DNA of 64,000 nucleotides from Pseudomonas sp. KBW05 (GCF_003852405.1 NZ_QAJM01000022.1:109628-173627); one strand, 5' to 3'; shown: positions 19,276-28,316, numbered from the stretch's first letter. A program made the numbers and translations. Notes: generated from the letters alone by a model not told the origin.

Positions 19276-19592
19276 AAGTCTTCCTCTGTCAGGTAATACC
19301 GGCTGCTGGCGGGAGCCTGCACCCACTGCCCCCACGGATATGGAGTCTGGCGAATTTCATTTCGTTCTTTTTTTAACCAACCACGTAGGGAATCTGGCCT
19401 TTCGGCCGCCAGAGCAATCCCTGGGGAGGTTTTGATCTGGATCAAGCATTGCTGAAAGAGTAGTCCCATTTTCAATGTAGGACGGCGTGGTCTTTTGCCG
19501 CGTGACAGACTGCCTCAGCTCAGTTTCAGCAACTATCTGTTACAACTTAATGCTAATCTCGGCCTCTCCTCCGGCCCTGACCTGAACTCCCG
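19276..19592. promoter_or_regulatory. 317-base divergent control region, cioA / MFS exporter
   Basis: No gene seen. It holds the Anr box annotated separately and a T-rich stretch near 19360-19375. The MFS start has no strong ribosome box. Confidence 0.6.
19432..19445. promoter_or_regulatory. Anr/Fnr box upstream of cioAB
   Basis: TTGATCTGGATCAA matches the consensus TTGAT-N4-ATCAA exactly and is symmetrical. It lies 157 bases upstream of the cioA ATG. In P. aeruginosa, Anr controls cioAB. Whether it activates or represses here depends on the unmapped transcription start. Confidence 0.85.
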
Positions 19593-20831
19593 ATGCCTAG
19601 TGAACCCGCGTTGCTGTTGCGTCACCACCGCCCTTTCATCGCGTTCTGGCTGGCGCGCATCTTCACCGCCAGCGGTTTCCAGATGCTCACCGTGGCCATC
19701 GGCTGGAACCTCTACCAACTGACCGGCAACGTGCTCGACCTGGGTTTGGTCGGCCTGGTGGAATTTGTCCCGCGCGTGCTGTTCATGCTGCACACCGGGC
19801 ATGTGGCCGACCGCTATGAGCGGCGCAAGGTCGCGGCCATCTGCCAGACCGTACAGGCGTTGATCGCATTGTCCCTGGCCATTGGCGGCCTGACCGGCAA
19901 CGTCACCCGCGAGATGATCTTTATCCTCGCCTTCCTGCTCGGCGCCGCACGCTCCTTTGAAATGCCCACCACCCAGGCGCTGCTGCCAAGCATCGTGCCC
20001 AGCGCCTTGTTCCCGCGCGCGGTGGCGTCGTCGCAGTCGGCCCAGCAACTGGCAACCATCGTCGCCCCGGCCCTCGGCGGTTTGCTCTATGCGTTTGGCA
20101 GCGTGTGGGTGTACGGCCCCACCGTCGTGCTGTACCTGATTGCTTGCGGGCTGACCCTCAACCTGCCCGCCCGCCAGACCCCGCTCAACAAGGGCAAGGC
20201 CACCCTGGATTCGCTGCTGGCCGGCATCCGCTTTATCCGCAGCCGCCCGGACATCCTCGGCGCCATCTCCCTGGACCTGTTCGCCGTGCTGCTGGGCGGC
20301 GCCACCGCGTTATTGCCGGTGTTCGCCAAAGACATCCTGCTGACCGGCGCCTGGGGCCTGGGCCTGTTGCGTTCGGCGCCAGCGGTGGGCGCGTTGTTGA
20401 TGTCGTTGTGGCTGGCGCGGTTCTCGGTGGACCGCCACGTCGGCCGAGTGATGTTCACCGCCGTCGGCGTGTTCGGCGTGGCGACCATCGCGTTCGGCCT
20501 GTCCACCTCGTTCTGGTTTTCATTGGCGGTGCTGGTGGTACTCGGCGCAGCGGACATGATCAGCATGGTCATCCGTGCATCCTTCGTGCAGTTGGAGACG
20601 CCGGATGAAATGCGCGGACGGGTCAGCGCGGTCAACGGCCTGTTTATCGGCGCGTCCAACCAGTTGGGCGAGTTCGAGTCGGGGATTACTGCCCACTGGT
20701 TTGGCACCGTACCGGCGGTGGTGATGGGCGGGATCGGCACGCTGATCGTGACCGGGACGTGGATCAAGCTGTTCCCGACCCTGGCCAATCGCGACCGCAT
20801 GCATGTGCCGGCGGAGCAGAAAAGCGCTTAA
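19593..20831 (+). CDS. MFS exporter, DHA3/EntS-like
   Basis: A 412-residue, 12-helix major facilitator. The loop 2-3 signature GHVADRYERRKV and the fold resemble the DHA3 drug or siderophore (EntS-type) exporters. MPSEPALLLRHHRPFIAFWLAR is the N-terminus. The substrate cannot be assigned. It is transcribed divergently from cioA, and the toxin-like gene follows on the same strand after 140 bases, but nothing indicates that the two are functionally linked. Confidence 0.85.
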   Translation: MPSEPALLLRHHRPFIAFWLARIFTASGFQMLTVAIGWNLYQLTGNVLDLGLVGLVEFVPRVLFMLHTGHVADRYERRKVAAICQTVQALIALSLAIGGLTGNVTREMIFILAFLLGAARSFEMPTTQALLPSIVPSALFPRAVASSQSAQQLATIVAPALGGLLYAFGSVWVYGPTVVLYLIACGLTLNLPARQTPLNKGKATLDSLLAGIRFIRSRPDILGAISLDLFAVLLGGATALLPVFAKDILLTGAWGLGLLRSAPAVGALLMSLWLARFSVDRHVGRVMFTAVGVFGVATIAFGLSTSFWFSLAVLVVLGAADMISMVIRASFVQLETPDEMRGRVSAVNGLFIGASNQLGEFESGITAHWFGTVPAVVMGGIGTLIVTGTWIKLFPTLANRDRMHVPAEQKSA

Positions 20832-20971
20832 ACACCGTTACATTGATCCATTTCGCCGGCGCAATGTCGTACCTCAGAGGATGAAGAAGCTGATATAGGT
20901 GCCGGAACTCTTCTTACTACGCAGCCACACAAAAGGAGCTTATTACCGAGAAACACTTCTGGACGACATCT

Positions 20972-23923
20972 ATGCACATCCACGCTACAACCTCGCCCAC
21001 TCAACGCATCTTTCCTGAGCCAGCGTTATCTCACCAAGAGAACGCCCACCCGCCCACTCGTGACAAACGTGCTATCAACTCAAATCCAAGTCAGGAAAAC
21101 AGTGTCAGTGACAACCCTGAACCCGACAAAAATATCGAAACTGGTCAGAAAGTATCTGTACCCGCCAATGTGGGCCCCAACCCCAGCATCGACCCCGTCA
21201 CGACGGAACTTAACGAGTCGTACAAAACCGTCTCACAAGAAGCCTCCCTCTTCCTCAAGAAAAAATTCGCCGAGATGGCCGCGAAGGCACAGTCACCTGC
21301 CGAAAAGGAAAAGTGGGACATAGACCCGGATAACACTTTTCTGGTTACGTTCGATTACAACACCACGGGGGAGCCCCCTTATCCCGCAAAAGTCATCAAA
21401 AGAATCTCCCTGACCCAGGCGCTCATCACGAACGCACAAGATACCCCAGAAGGAAAAGGCTACTTGGTGCCCTACTACCCGGGCGGCCCAGAGGTAATCG
21501 TCAAGCCCGACATAAAAACCGAAAAGCCTGGCGTGTTTGACTTCCCGAGCCGCTTTAACCCAAACAGTGAAAAATCTGACATCACGCACACCTATCAAGG
21601 GATTTACATTGAATCCGCTGAAGAAGCTGCGCCGGTGTACAACGGTGGAAATCAAAGTTCGATCACGCCGAAAGAGTTCAAGAGCCTGATTTGGAAGGCC
21701 GACTTTCAGACACCCTACACGACGTTTCTGGACACGTTCTGGAGCCGTCACAAAGAACAATATCCGACGATAGCCAAAGCATCTTTCGCCAAATCAGCCA
21801 TGGCCCAGCACCAGGAGGGAAGCCTGACCGCCGAGGGTCGGGACCTGGCTATACGGGCTGCAGGTTTACCAGACAACCAAGCGTCATGGCCGGATATCAC
21901 GTATGAACAACTGCAAAAGAACCCACCCAAGGACCCTAACATTGAAGTTGGGTTGCTAAAACTTGGCAACTATCAGTCCACCGACCTTGTGTACATCACC
22001 GATACCAAAGTCAAACTGGACGCCAACGGAAACAAGATCCCTCCCCTGACCCTGCTTTACATACCAGGGAACTCCTCACCCATTCACAGTTTCAGTAGCC
22101 AGGCTGAAATGAAAACATGGCTCGCCGGGCAAATGGCTGATCCGGTTAAACGTGAAGCCATGGCCGCGCACTTTCCCCTTAAGGACAAGCCCAACGGCTA
22201 CGCGCAAGCGGGTATAGACGAGACCCTCGCCGGGCTGGGAACTTGGCCGCAAAAACGCGAAACACCTGGCGGGTTGTTTTCCTATGACCATCGGGCATTT
22301 ACCGGGTACTGGGACCCGCAGGATTTCATCACGACCGAGCCCAGCAACCTGCCGTTCGATGAAGTCGCTAGGCGCCAAAAGGATCGCTCATACGCAGATG
22401 CCGCCACTGAAATAACCACTGATGCAGACGTCAATAAAAAAAATGTCCTGGCCTTCGTGGACAAAGCCATGAAAGCTGCGCTGTTCCTAGCCCCGCTGGC
22501 TTTAGTGATGCCTGAGGTCGAGGCGGCGCTGGGAGTGTTCTATCTGACGGTTGGGGCAACCTCAACGGGTATAGGGATCGACGATAAAATAAAAGGTAAA
22601 CCCAAAGGCAATGAACGAATCATCTTTGGCGTATTCAATGCCGCGTCGGTCGTAGCCCCTCGTATCTTTAAAGGGGGCAGTGCTGGCGAAGGTGTCGTCG
22701 ATGAAGTCAAACCTCCACGGACAATACCCGAGGAGGAGGCCGTGCCGCCCAGCAGCGAAACAACCCCCTCTGCGCCGGCGCCGGAAAATGAAATTGAACC
22801 GCACACCAATCCTAAACCTGGCATTGAGTCGAATGAAATCAAGGACTACGCCGTTGAGGACGGTGAACAACTGATCTCAGGCGTCACCCCAAACGCCAAC
22901 GGTGTCTATTACGTCAAAGGCTCGCGCGGTGAAGACCGGTGGTTGATCAAAGTGAGCTTTGACGAAAACACCACCCGGGTATTTGAGATCAAGAGCAACT
23001 TTAAACTGGGCAGCGACACCGTCGAGATTATCGACCCATTCACCCGCAAACCCGTGATGACGGTACGCAATACCGGAGACGAGACATGGGAAGCGGTTCG
23101 CGTGCAGGGAGGGATAAAACTCCCTTGGCAAAAGAAAGACTCCGGGGCTCAAGAGTTTGATCCTGGCGCCTACGACTACCCGACCAAAGAAGAACCTCAC
23201 TCATCGAAAACGACCGAAAAAATCGATAAACGGCTTAAGCAAGATGCCGACACGTATCACAAAAGCGCAAAGACAAAGGCCCGTCCAACACTTTCAGATC
23301 TGCCCAAAAACGCGTCGCAAAGCGACGTCATTGATACGGTGTATCAAAAGTCACCTGGCATGATTATCGGCGAGGATCATAGCCAGTCTGCTGCGCTGCG
23401 CTTCTCTATCGACAATGCCGAGCGCTTTAAGGCAAACAAAGTGAGCACGTATTATTCAGAAGGGTTCGAACATTCACTTCAACCCGACTTGGACAAATTT
23501 TTCGAAACGGGTGAGTTCTCACCCGCGCTGCGCCAGAACTTAAAGTTGATCGACCGTGCGCACCTCGGGCATGAGCCTTATACGAATAAGAATCTCCTTT
23601 TAACCATGCGAAAGAACGGTATTCGAGTCAAAGCGATTGACGTGCCCTCTGCTGAACCAAAAACCAGGCGACTGAAAAACATGAACTTCTACGCCAGCAA
23701 AGTGATCGAGCACGATCAGGCAATGAACCCGGGGGAGAAATGGGTGGCAAGAGTCGGTAGCGACCACGTATTCACCTACGACGGTGAACCTCCCGTTCGA
23801 GGCATCTCGGAGCTGACGGGCGCAACGGGAGTGTCCATCGACAATGCTCCTTCAAACACCCCAACCTCGATCACTCAATCGCGTGACAAGACCGCAATAT
23901 ATATTGACCTGGAAACTCATTGA
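20972..23923 (+). CDS. Large toxin-like protein: DUF6543-type body with C-terminal EreA/ChaN/TIKI-like domain
   Basis: A 983-residue protein, much more A/T-rich than its neighbours. Residues 1-110 are polar and disordered. Residues about 115-480 resemble the DUF6543 'dermonecrotic toxin' body of pseudomonads (LTLLYIPGNSSPIHSF at 359, then a conserved RxxxxxHF stretch). A hydrophobic segment, 501-536, could insert in membranes. A Pro/Glu-rich linker (570-620) precedes a second region. Residues 790-955 carry the motif series of the EreA/ChaN/TIKI fold also found in the C2 domain of Pasteurella multocida toxin: GEDH (800-803), SEGFEH (829-834), KAIDVP (887-892), and VGSDHV (928-933). No Sec signal, RHS or VgrG part is visible. 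AAAAGGAG lies 34 bases before the ATG, too far for normal initiation, so the start is uncertain. The target is unknown. Confidence 0.75.
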   Translation: MHIHATTSPTQRIFPEPALSHQENAHPPTRDKRAINSNPSQENSVSDNPEPDKNIETGQKVSVPANVGPNPSIDPVTTELNESYKTVSQEASLFLKKKFAEMAAKAQSPAEKEKWDIDPDNTFLVTFDYNTTGEPPYPAKVIKRISLTQALITNAQDTPEGKGYLVPYYPGGPEVIVKPDIKTEKPGVFDFPSRFNPNSEKSDITHTYQGIYIESAEEAAPVYNGGNQSSITPKEFKSLIWKADFQTPYTTFLDTFWSRHKEQYPTIAKASFAKSAMAQHQEGSLTAEGRDLAIRAAGLPDNQASWPDITYEQLQKNPPKDPNIEVGLLKLGNYQSTDLVYITDTKVKLDANGNKIPPLTLLYIPGNSSPIHSFSSQAEMKTWLAGQMADPVKREAMAAHFPLKDKPNGYAQAGIDETLAGLGTWPQKRETPGGLFSYDHRAFTGYWDPQDFITTEPSNLPFDEVARRQKDRSYADAATEITTDADVNKKNVLAFVDKAMKAALFLAPLALVMPEVEAALGVFYLTVGATSTGIGIDDKIKGKPKGNERIIFGVFNAASVVAPRIFKGGSAGEGVVDEVKPPRTIPEEEAVPPSSETTPSAPAPENEIEPHTNPKPGIESNEIKDYAVEDGEQLISGVTPNANGVYYVKGSRGEDRWLIKVSFDENTTRVFEIKSNFKLGSDTVEIIDPFTRKPVMTVRNTGDETWEAVRVQGGIKLPWQKKDSGAQEFDPGAYDYPTKEEPHSSKTTEKIDKRLKQDADTYHKSAKTKARPTLSDLPKNASQSDVIDTVYQKSPGMIIGEDHSQSAALRFSIDNAERFKANKVSTYYSEGFEHSLQPDLDKFFETGEFSPALRQNLKLIDRAHLGHEPYTNKNLLLTMRKNGIRVKAIDVPSAEPKTRRLKNMNFYASKVIEHDQAMNPGEKWVARVGSDHVFTYDGEPPVRGISELTGATGVSIDNAPSNTPTSITQSRDKTAIYIDLETH

Positions 23924-23953
23924 GCGCGGAGCAACAGAAAGCGTCTGAAGCCC

Positions 23954-23999
23954 CCACCGTTTTTTGAGTGACCTGCCCTTGGGAACTCAAAAACGGTGG
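23954..23999. repeat. Long inverted repeat after the toxin-like gene
   Basis: CCACCGTTTTTTGAGT and ACTCAAAAACGGTGG, 15 bases apart, form an almost perfect hairpin (one bulged T). There is no clear T tract beyond it, but the arms themselves contain T6/A5. It may act as a terminator between convergent genes, or be a recombination scar. Confidence 0.7.
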
Positions 24000-24015
24000 C
24001 GTACCCGGCAATGGA

Positions 24016-24462
24016 TCAACGGATATTGAGCAAGGTCTTCAGGGTGTTCTGCGGGCCGTTGATCGACGAGTTGCTGTATTCAAACCAGCCTTGGGCTTCG
24101 ACATTCAGGTCGAATACATAGATGTAGCCCATCAACGTGCCAGCGCCGTTGCACACCTCGCTGACGCTGCCCACCTGGCACACCGGCGTGCGCTGCCCGT
24201 TCAACTCGGCACCGTCGAAGCGGCCCACGGGGTTGTTGCCCAGGCCGACTTCCATCACCGAGACCTTGGTGGGCCCACGGTGGGTACACATCTGCGTGCC
24301 TTGCGCGCGTTCGGGAATGGTTTCGGTGCAACGCGCCGACTCGACCTTGAACACCCGCACCTCGCTCAAGGGCGGTGCAGTCGCGCCCCACACCGGTGCC
24401 GAGCCAAGCCACAGGCCGAGACAAGGGATCAGAGCTAGACTCCACGCGTTGGCTTTTTTCAT
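24016..24462 (-). CDS. Small secreted protein, DUF4879/YolA-like
   Basis: A 148-residue protein with a signal peptide (MKKANAWSLALIPCLGLWLG, cleaved about residue 26) and a mature part with several Cys residues, e.g. ARCTETIPERAQGTQMCTHRG and PVCQVGSVSEVCNG, suggesting two disulfides. It resembles the DUF4879 (YolA) group of secreted proteins of unknown role; the match is by memory. It is monocistronic and convergent with the toxin-like gene, so it could be unrelated or a periplasmic partner. There is no direct evidence either way. Confidence 0.65.
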   Translation of the reverse strand: MKKANAWSLALIPCLGLWLGSAPVWGATAPPLSEVRVFKVESARCTETIPERAQGTQMCTHRGPTKVSVMEVGLGNNPVGRFDGAELNGQRTPVCQVGSVSEVCNGAGTLMGYIYVFDLNVEAQGWFEYSNSSINGPQNTLKTLLNIR

Positions 24463-24684
24463 GCTGTCGATGACCCTGATTTAAACGTCGGCGCAGTATG
24501 CCTCAAGGCCATGATCCTGAGCGATTGTTCACAAGGGCGAGGCCGAACACCACAGGGCCTCGGCTGCTGGTATGATGCGCCGCTTTTTCCGATCCTCTCT
24601 GAAACCACAGGCGCTTGGCGCAGTTTGTGCTTTGACTTAGAGGTCAACAAATCACGACGCAAAATAGCGTCACAGGGAGCCGGC

Positions 24685-25980
24685 ATGCTGGAAAAGCTGT
24701 TTCAACTCAAAGCCCACAACACCAATGTGCGCACCGAGATCCTCGCGGGTATCACCACATTCCTGGCCATGGCCTACATCCTGTTCGTCAACCCGAGCAT
24801 CCTCAGCCAGACCGGCATGGACAAGGGCGCGGTGTTTGTCGCGACCTGCCTGGCGGCGGCCATCGGTTCGACCGTGATGGGCCTGATCGCCAACTACCCG
24901 ATCGCACTGGCGCCGGGCATGGGCCTCAACGCCTTCTTTACCTACACCGTGGTCCTGCACATGGGCCATACCTGGCAGGTGGCGCTGGGCGCGGTATTCA
25001 TTTCGGCGGTGTTGTTCTTCCTGCTGTCGATCTTCCGTATCCGTGAGTGGATCATCAACGCCATCCCCCTGCCCCTGCGCTCGGCGATTGCCGCGGGTAT
25101 CGGCCTGTTCCTGGCGTTGATCGCCCTGCACAACGCCGACATCGTCGTCAGCAACCCGGCCACCATGGTTGGCCTCGGTGACCTGACCAAAGCAGCGCCT
25201 ATCCTTGCCACCCTCGGTTTCGTGCTGATCGTCGCGCTGGAAGCCCTGGCCGTGCGCGGCGCGGTGCTGATCGGCATCCTCGCGGTGACCATCGCGTCCA
25301 TCGCCTTGGGCGTGACCCCATTCGGCGGCGTGGTGTCGATGCCACCGTCCCTGGGCCCGACCTTCCTGCAACTGGACATCAAGGGCGCGCTGGATATCGG
25401 CTTGGTCAGCGTGATCTTCGCTTTCCTGTTCGTGGACTTGTTCGACAACTCCGGCACCCTGATCGGCGTCGCCAAGCGCGCCGGCCTGATGGGCAAGGAC
25501 GGCCACATGCCAAAAATGGGCCGTGCGCTGATTGCCGACAGCACCGCCGCCATGGCCGGTTCACTGCTGGGTACGTCGACCACCACCAGCTATATCGAGT
25601 CCGCCGCGGGCGTGAGCGCCGGTGGCCGTACCGGTTTGACCGCCATCGTCGTGGCGATCCTGTTCCTGCTGGCCCTGTTCTTCTCGCCACTGGCGGGCAG
25701 CGTCCCGGCGTTCGCCACCGCACCCGCGCTGCTGTTCGTGGCTGTGCTGATGACCCAGGGCCTGGCGGAAATCGACTGGGATGACATCACTGTTGCAGCG
25801 CCGGTGGTGATCACCGCCCTGGCGATGCCCTTCACTTACTCCATCGCCAACGGCATCGCCTTCGGTTTCATCGCCTGGACCGCCATCAAGCTGCTTTCGG
25901 GCCGCTACCGTGAGCTGAACCCGGCGCTGGTGATTCTGTCGATTCTGTTTGTGATCAAGCTGGGCTGGTTCAACGCATGA
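24685..25980 (+). CDS. NCS2/AzgA-type purine permease
   Basis: A 431-residue membrane protein of the nucleobase-cation symporter AzgA-like group (adenine, guanine, hypoxanthine). It starts [18 protein letters not shown] with [17 protein letters not shown] and has the family blocks [12 protein letters not shown] and [23 protein letters not shown] 24685 has AGGGAG upstream; the ORF could be extended but has no site there. It overlaps trmA by four bases (ATGA), so the two are translationally coupled. This gene pair is conserved in Pseudomonas. Confidence 0.93.
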   Translation: MLEKLFQLKAHNTNVRTEILAGITTFLAMAYILFVNPSILSQTGMDKGAVFVATCLAAAIGSTVMGLIANYPIALAPGMGLNAFFTYTVVLHMGHTWQVALGAVFISAVLFFLLSIFRIREWIINAIPLPLRSAIAAGIGLFLALIALHNADIVVSNPATMVGLGDLTKAAPILATLGFVLIVALEALAVRGAVLIGILAVTIASIALGVTPFGGVVSMPPSLGPTFLQLDIKGALDIGLVSVIFAFLFVDLFDNSGTLIGVAKRAGLMGKDGHMPKMGRALIADSTAAMAGSLLGTSTTTSYIESAAGVSAGGRTGLTAIVVAILFLLALFFSPLAGSVPAFATAPALLFVAVLMTQGLAEIDWDDITVAAPVVITALAMPFTYSIANGIAFGFIAWTAIKLLSGRYRELNPALVILSILFVIKLGWFNA

Positions 25981-27056
25981 CTTTTGACGCCGCAAGCTAC
26001 ACCGCTCAACTGCAAGACAAGGTCACGCGCTTGCGTGACCTGTTGGCCCCGTTCGATGCGCCTGAACCACAGGTATTCGACTCGCCGCTGCAGAACTTCC
26101 GCCTGCGGGCGGAGTTCCGCCTGTGGCGCGAAGGCGGTGATCGCCACTACGCGATGTTTTCCCAGGACGACAAGCGCACGCCGATCCTGATCGAAGAATT
26201 CCCCATCGCCAGCCTGCGCATCAACCAGTTGATGCCGCAACTCAAGGCCGCCTGGCAAGCCAGCGCCGCCCTGAGCCACAAGCTGTTCCAGGTGGAGTTC
26301 CTCACCACCCTGGCCGGCGACGCGATGATCACCCTGTGCTATCACCGCCCGCTGGACGAGCATTGGCACACTGCCGCGAACAAACTGGCGGCGGACTTGA
26401 ACGTGAGCATCATCGGCCGCTCCAAGGGCAAACGCGATGTGATCGGCCAGGACTACGTGGTGGAGAAACTCGACGTCGGCGGTCGCACCTTCAGCTATCG
26501 CCAACCCGAAGGCGCGTTCACCCAGCCCAACGGCACCGTGAACCAGAAGATGCTCAACTGGGCCTATGAAGCGCTGGGCGATCGCCCGGATGACCTGCTG
26601 GAGCTGTACTGCGGCAACGGCAACTTCACCCTGCCCCTGGCAACCCGCGTGCGAAAAGTGCTGGCCACCGAGATCAGCAAGACCTCGGTCAATGCCGCCC
26701 TGAGCAACCTCGATGAAAATGCGGTGGAGAACGTCACCCTGGTGCGCCTCTCCGCCGAAGAACTCACCGAAGCCCTGAATGAAGTGCGCCCGTTCCGTCG
26801 CTTGCACGGCATCGACCTCAAGAGCTACGAATTCGGCAGCGTGTTCGTCGATCCGCCGCGTGCCGGCATGGACCCGGACACCTGCGAGCTGACCCGGCGT
26901 TTCGACAACATCCTGTACATCTCATGCAACCCAGAGACGTTGGCGGCGAACATCGCGCAACTGCATGACACGCACCGTATTACCCAGTGTGCGATGTTTG
27001 ACCAGTTCCCGTGGACGCACCACATGGAATCAGGCGTGCTGCTGACGCGTCGCTAG
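25977..27056 (+). CDS. trmA: tRNA (uracil-54-C5)-methyltransferase
   Basis: A 359-residue SAM enzyme making ribothymidine at position 54 of tRNAs (and U341 of tmRNA). The SAM motif [23 protein letters not shown], and the catalytic Cys in YISCNPETL are all present. The C-terminal Glu region [13 protein letters not shown] is intact. The first base of its ATG lies within the last codon of the purine permease. Confidence 0.97.
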   Translation: MTFDAASYTAQLQDKVTRLRDLLAPFDAPEPQVFDSPLQNFRLRAEFRLWREGGDRHYAMFSQDDKRTPILIEEFPIASLRINQLMPQLKAAWQASAALSHKLFQVEFLTTLAGDAMITLCYHRPLDEHWHTAANKLAADLNVSIIGRSKGKRDVIGQDYVVEKLDVGGRTFSYRQPEGAFTQPNGTVNQKMLNWAYEALGDRPDDLLELYCGNGNFTLPLATRVRKVLATEISKTSVNAALSNLDENAVENVTLVRLSAEELTEALNEVRPFRRLHGIDLKSYEFGSVFVDPPRAGMDPDTCELTRRFDNILYISCNPETLAANIAQLHDTHRITQCAMFDQFPWTHHMESGVLLTRR

Positions 27057-27082
27057 ACCTGTCAGCCACCCACATCCCCCTG

Positions 27083-27200
27083 TTGGAGCGGGCTTGTGTG
27101 GGAGCGGGCTTGCTCGCGAAGGCAGAGTGTCAGTCACAGTTGCTTAAGCTGACACACCGCATTCGCGAGCAAGCCCGCTCCCACACAAGCCCACTCCCAA
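27083..27200. repeat. Nested REPIN (doublet inside broken arms of another)
   Basis: The core doublet GTGGGAGCGGGC...GCCCGCTCCCAC at 27098-27184 is flanked on both sides by another partial pair of arms, TTGGAGCGGGCTTG (27083-27096) and CAAGCCCACTCCCAA (27186-27200). It looks like insertion of one element into, or duplication of the ends of, another. Confidence 0.88.
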
Positions 27201-27208
27201 CACAGCTT

Positions 27209-27691
27209 TCATGCATCAGTTAAATCGTCAGGTTTCGGAGTGTCCTTGCGCGGCCGCCCGCCCTTCTTGCCATTGGCACGGGCGGCAGCCGCTTTGGCAG
27301 CGCTGCTCTTGCGACCGTTGCGCGCGGCCACCAGGCTTACCGCCAGCTCCATCAGTGGCTGGCTCGTGGCAATCAGGCCGGTGATAGACACGTCCATGTC
27401 CTGAGGTTCACAGCACAGGGCCTTACCGTCAAAACCGACCTCCAACTGCTGGAAGTCCTCCAAGGAAAACCCCTCGAACTCAGGAAGGCCCGCTACGGGT
27501 AAAGAGACTCGGCTGCCGTCGCTGAAGCCTATGGAGATACTCTGGTCTTCATAGCGCACCGAGCTGGCGTTGGCATACAAACGCCTGGTCTTGCGCCCAC
27601 GGGCTATCGCTTTATCAATATCGGCCTCGGTGAGCGGCACATAGGGCCGGACTTTGGCTTTTACGACTTTTACAAATTTATCTTCACCCAT
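27209..27691 (-). CDS. DUF2442 protein (possible antitoxin partner)
   Basis: A 160-residue protein starting MGEDKFVKVVKAKVRPYVPL (ATG 27691, GAGGA box). The central part, SVRYEDQSISIGFSDGSRVSLP, resembles the DUF2442 fold. The C-terminus is basic and low-complexity (SSAAKAAAARANGKKGGRPR), ending KPDDLTDA, as in DNA-binding tails. It overlaps the end of the upstream DUF4160 gene by 22 bases, so the two are coupled. DUF4160/DUF2442 pairs recur in bacterial genomes and have been suggested as toxin-antitoxin modules. The role here is inferred. Confidence 0.8.
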   Translation of the reverse strand: MGEDKFVKVVKAKVRPYVPLTEADIDKAIARGRKTRRLYANASSVRYEDQSISIGFSDGSRVSLPVAGLPEFEGFSLEDFQQLEVGFDGKALCCEPQDMDVSITGLIATSQPLMELAVSLVAARNGRKSSAAKAAAARANGKKGGRPRKDTPKPDDLTDA

Positions 27692-28098
27692 ACTGGAATC
27701 CTCACCAGATTCAAAATTGTCTGCTGCCCCACAGCATCGTGCCAAGCGCGTGCGATTACATGGACACCCGGCCGGATGACCAATCCCGACACCACCTCAT
27801 CCGCCCCCAAGTCCCAGGAATGGTTCTCCAAACAAACCGTCTGAATTTTCTCCCACCAAATCCTCCGCGCCCGCGCCAGATAATGCCGCTGCATCAACGC
27901 CTGACGAATACCCAGCAGAACTGCACCGGGCGGCCGCCGCCGTTCAGGGTCCACATCCCACAACTCCACGCTGTCATCCAGAAAGCTGAAACGAAAGCGC
28001 GCATCCCAACCCGTACCCCTTACATGAACATGCGGCGGGCAATGTTCATCCCTGAGCAACACTGAAATCACAAATCCCTTGTAAGTACCTATTCGCAT
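27670..28098 (-). CDS. DUF4160 protein (possible toxin partner)
   Basis: A 142-residue protein. The first about 80 residues are a DUF4160 domain: MRIGTYKGFVISVLLRDEHC with the signature DEHCPPHVHVRG, and WDARFRFSFLDDSVELWDV. The 3' half (WWEKIQTVCLENHSWDL and onwards) extends past the usual domain length, with GVHVIARAWHDAVGQQ. It is the first gene of a two-gene minus-strand unit. The DUF4160 His-rich motif suggests nucleic acid or metal contact, but no activity is established to my knowledge. Confidence 0.8.
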   Translation of the reverse strand: MRIGTYKGFVISVLLRDEHCPPHVHVRGTGWDARFRFSFLDDSVELWDVDPERRRPPGAVLLGIRQALMQRHYLARARRIWWEKIQTVCLENHSWDLGADEVVSGLVIRPGVHVIARAWHDAVGQQTILNLVRIPVWVKINL

Positions 28099-28284
28099 CG
28101 TAACCCATCTGTTAGGTTATTTTCCGCCCGGTAACAATTTCGCCCCATGTCACCCGACAACCGGCTCCAAAATCCTGAAGCTGTTTCGCAGACTAGTAAC
28201 CGGGAACCAAGCGTCGAATACCGTGTTGTTACCGCGCATAACCGTTCGGTAATCGAACATATCCTCCGCCGTCGATTGACCAAA

Positions 28285-28305
28285 TTAACCATTCAGTACA
28301 TTTTA
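28285..28305. promoter_or_regulatory. Candidate TetR operator upstream of aroQ
   Basis: TTAACCATTCAGTACATTTTA shares 16 of 21 positions, including the entire GTACATTTTA half, with the reverse complement of 32486-32506 upstream of quiC1. It ends 35 bases before the aroQ ATG. Another TAACCGTTCGGTAA-like element lies 40 bases further upstream, inside TTACCG-N12-CGGTAA. Confidence 0.6.
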
Positions 28306-28316
28306 CTTCCACAACT

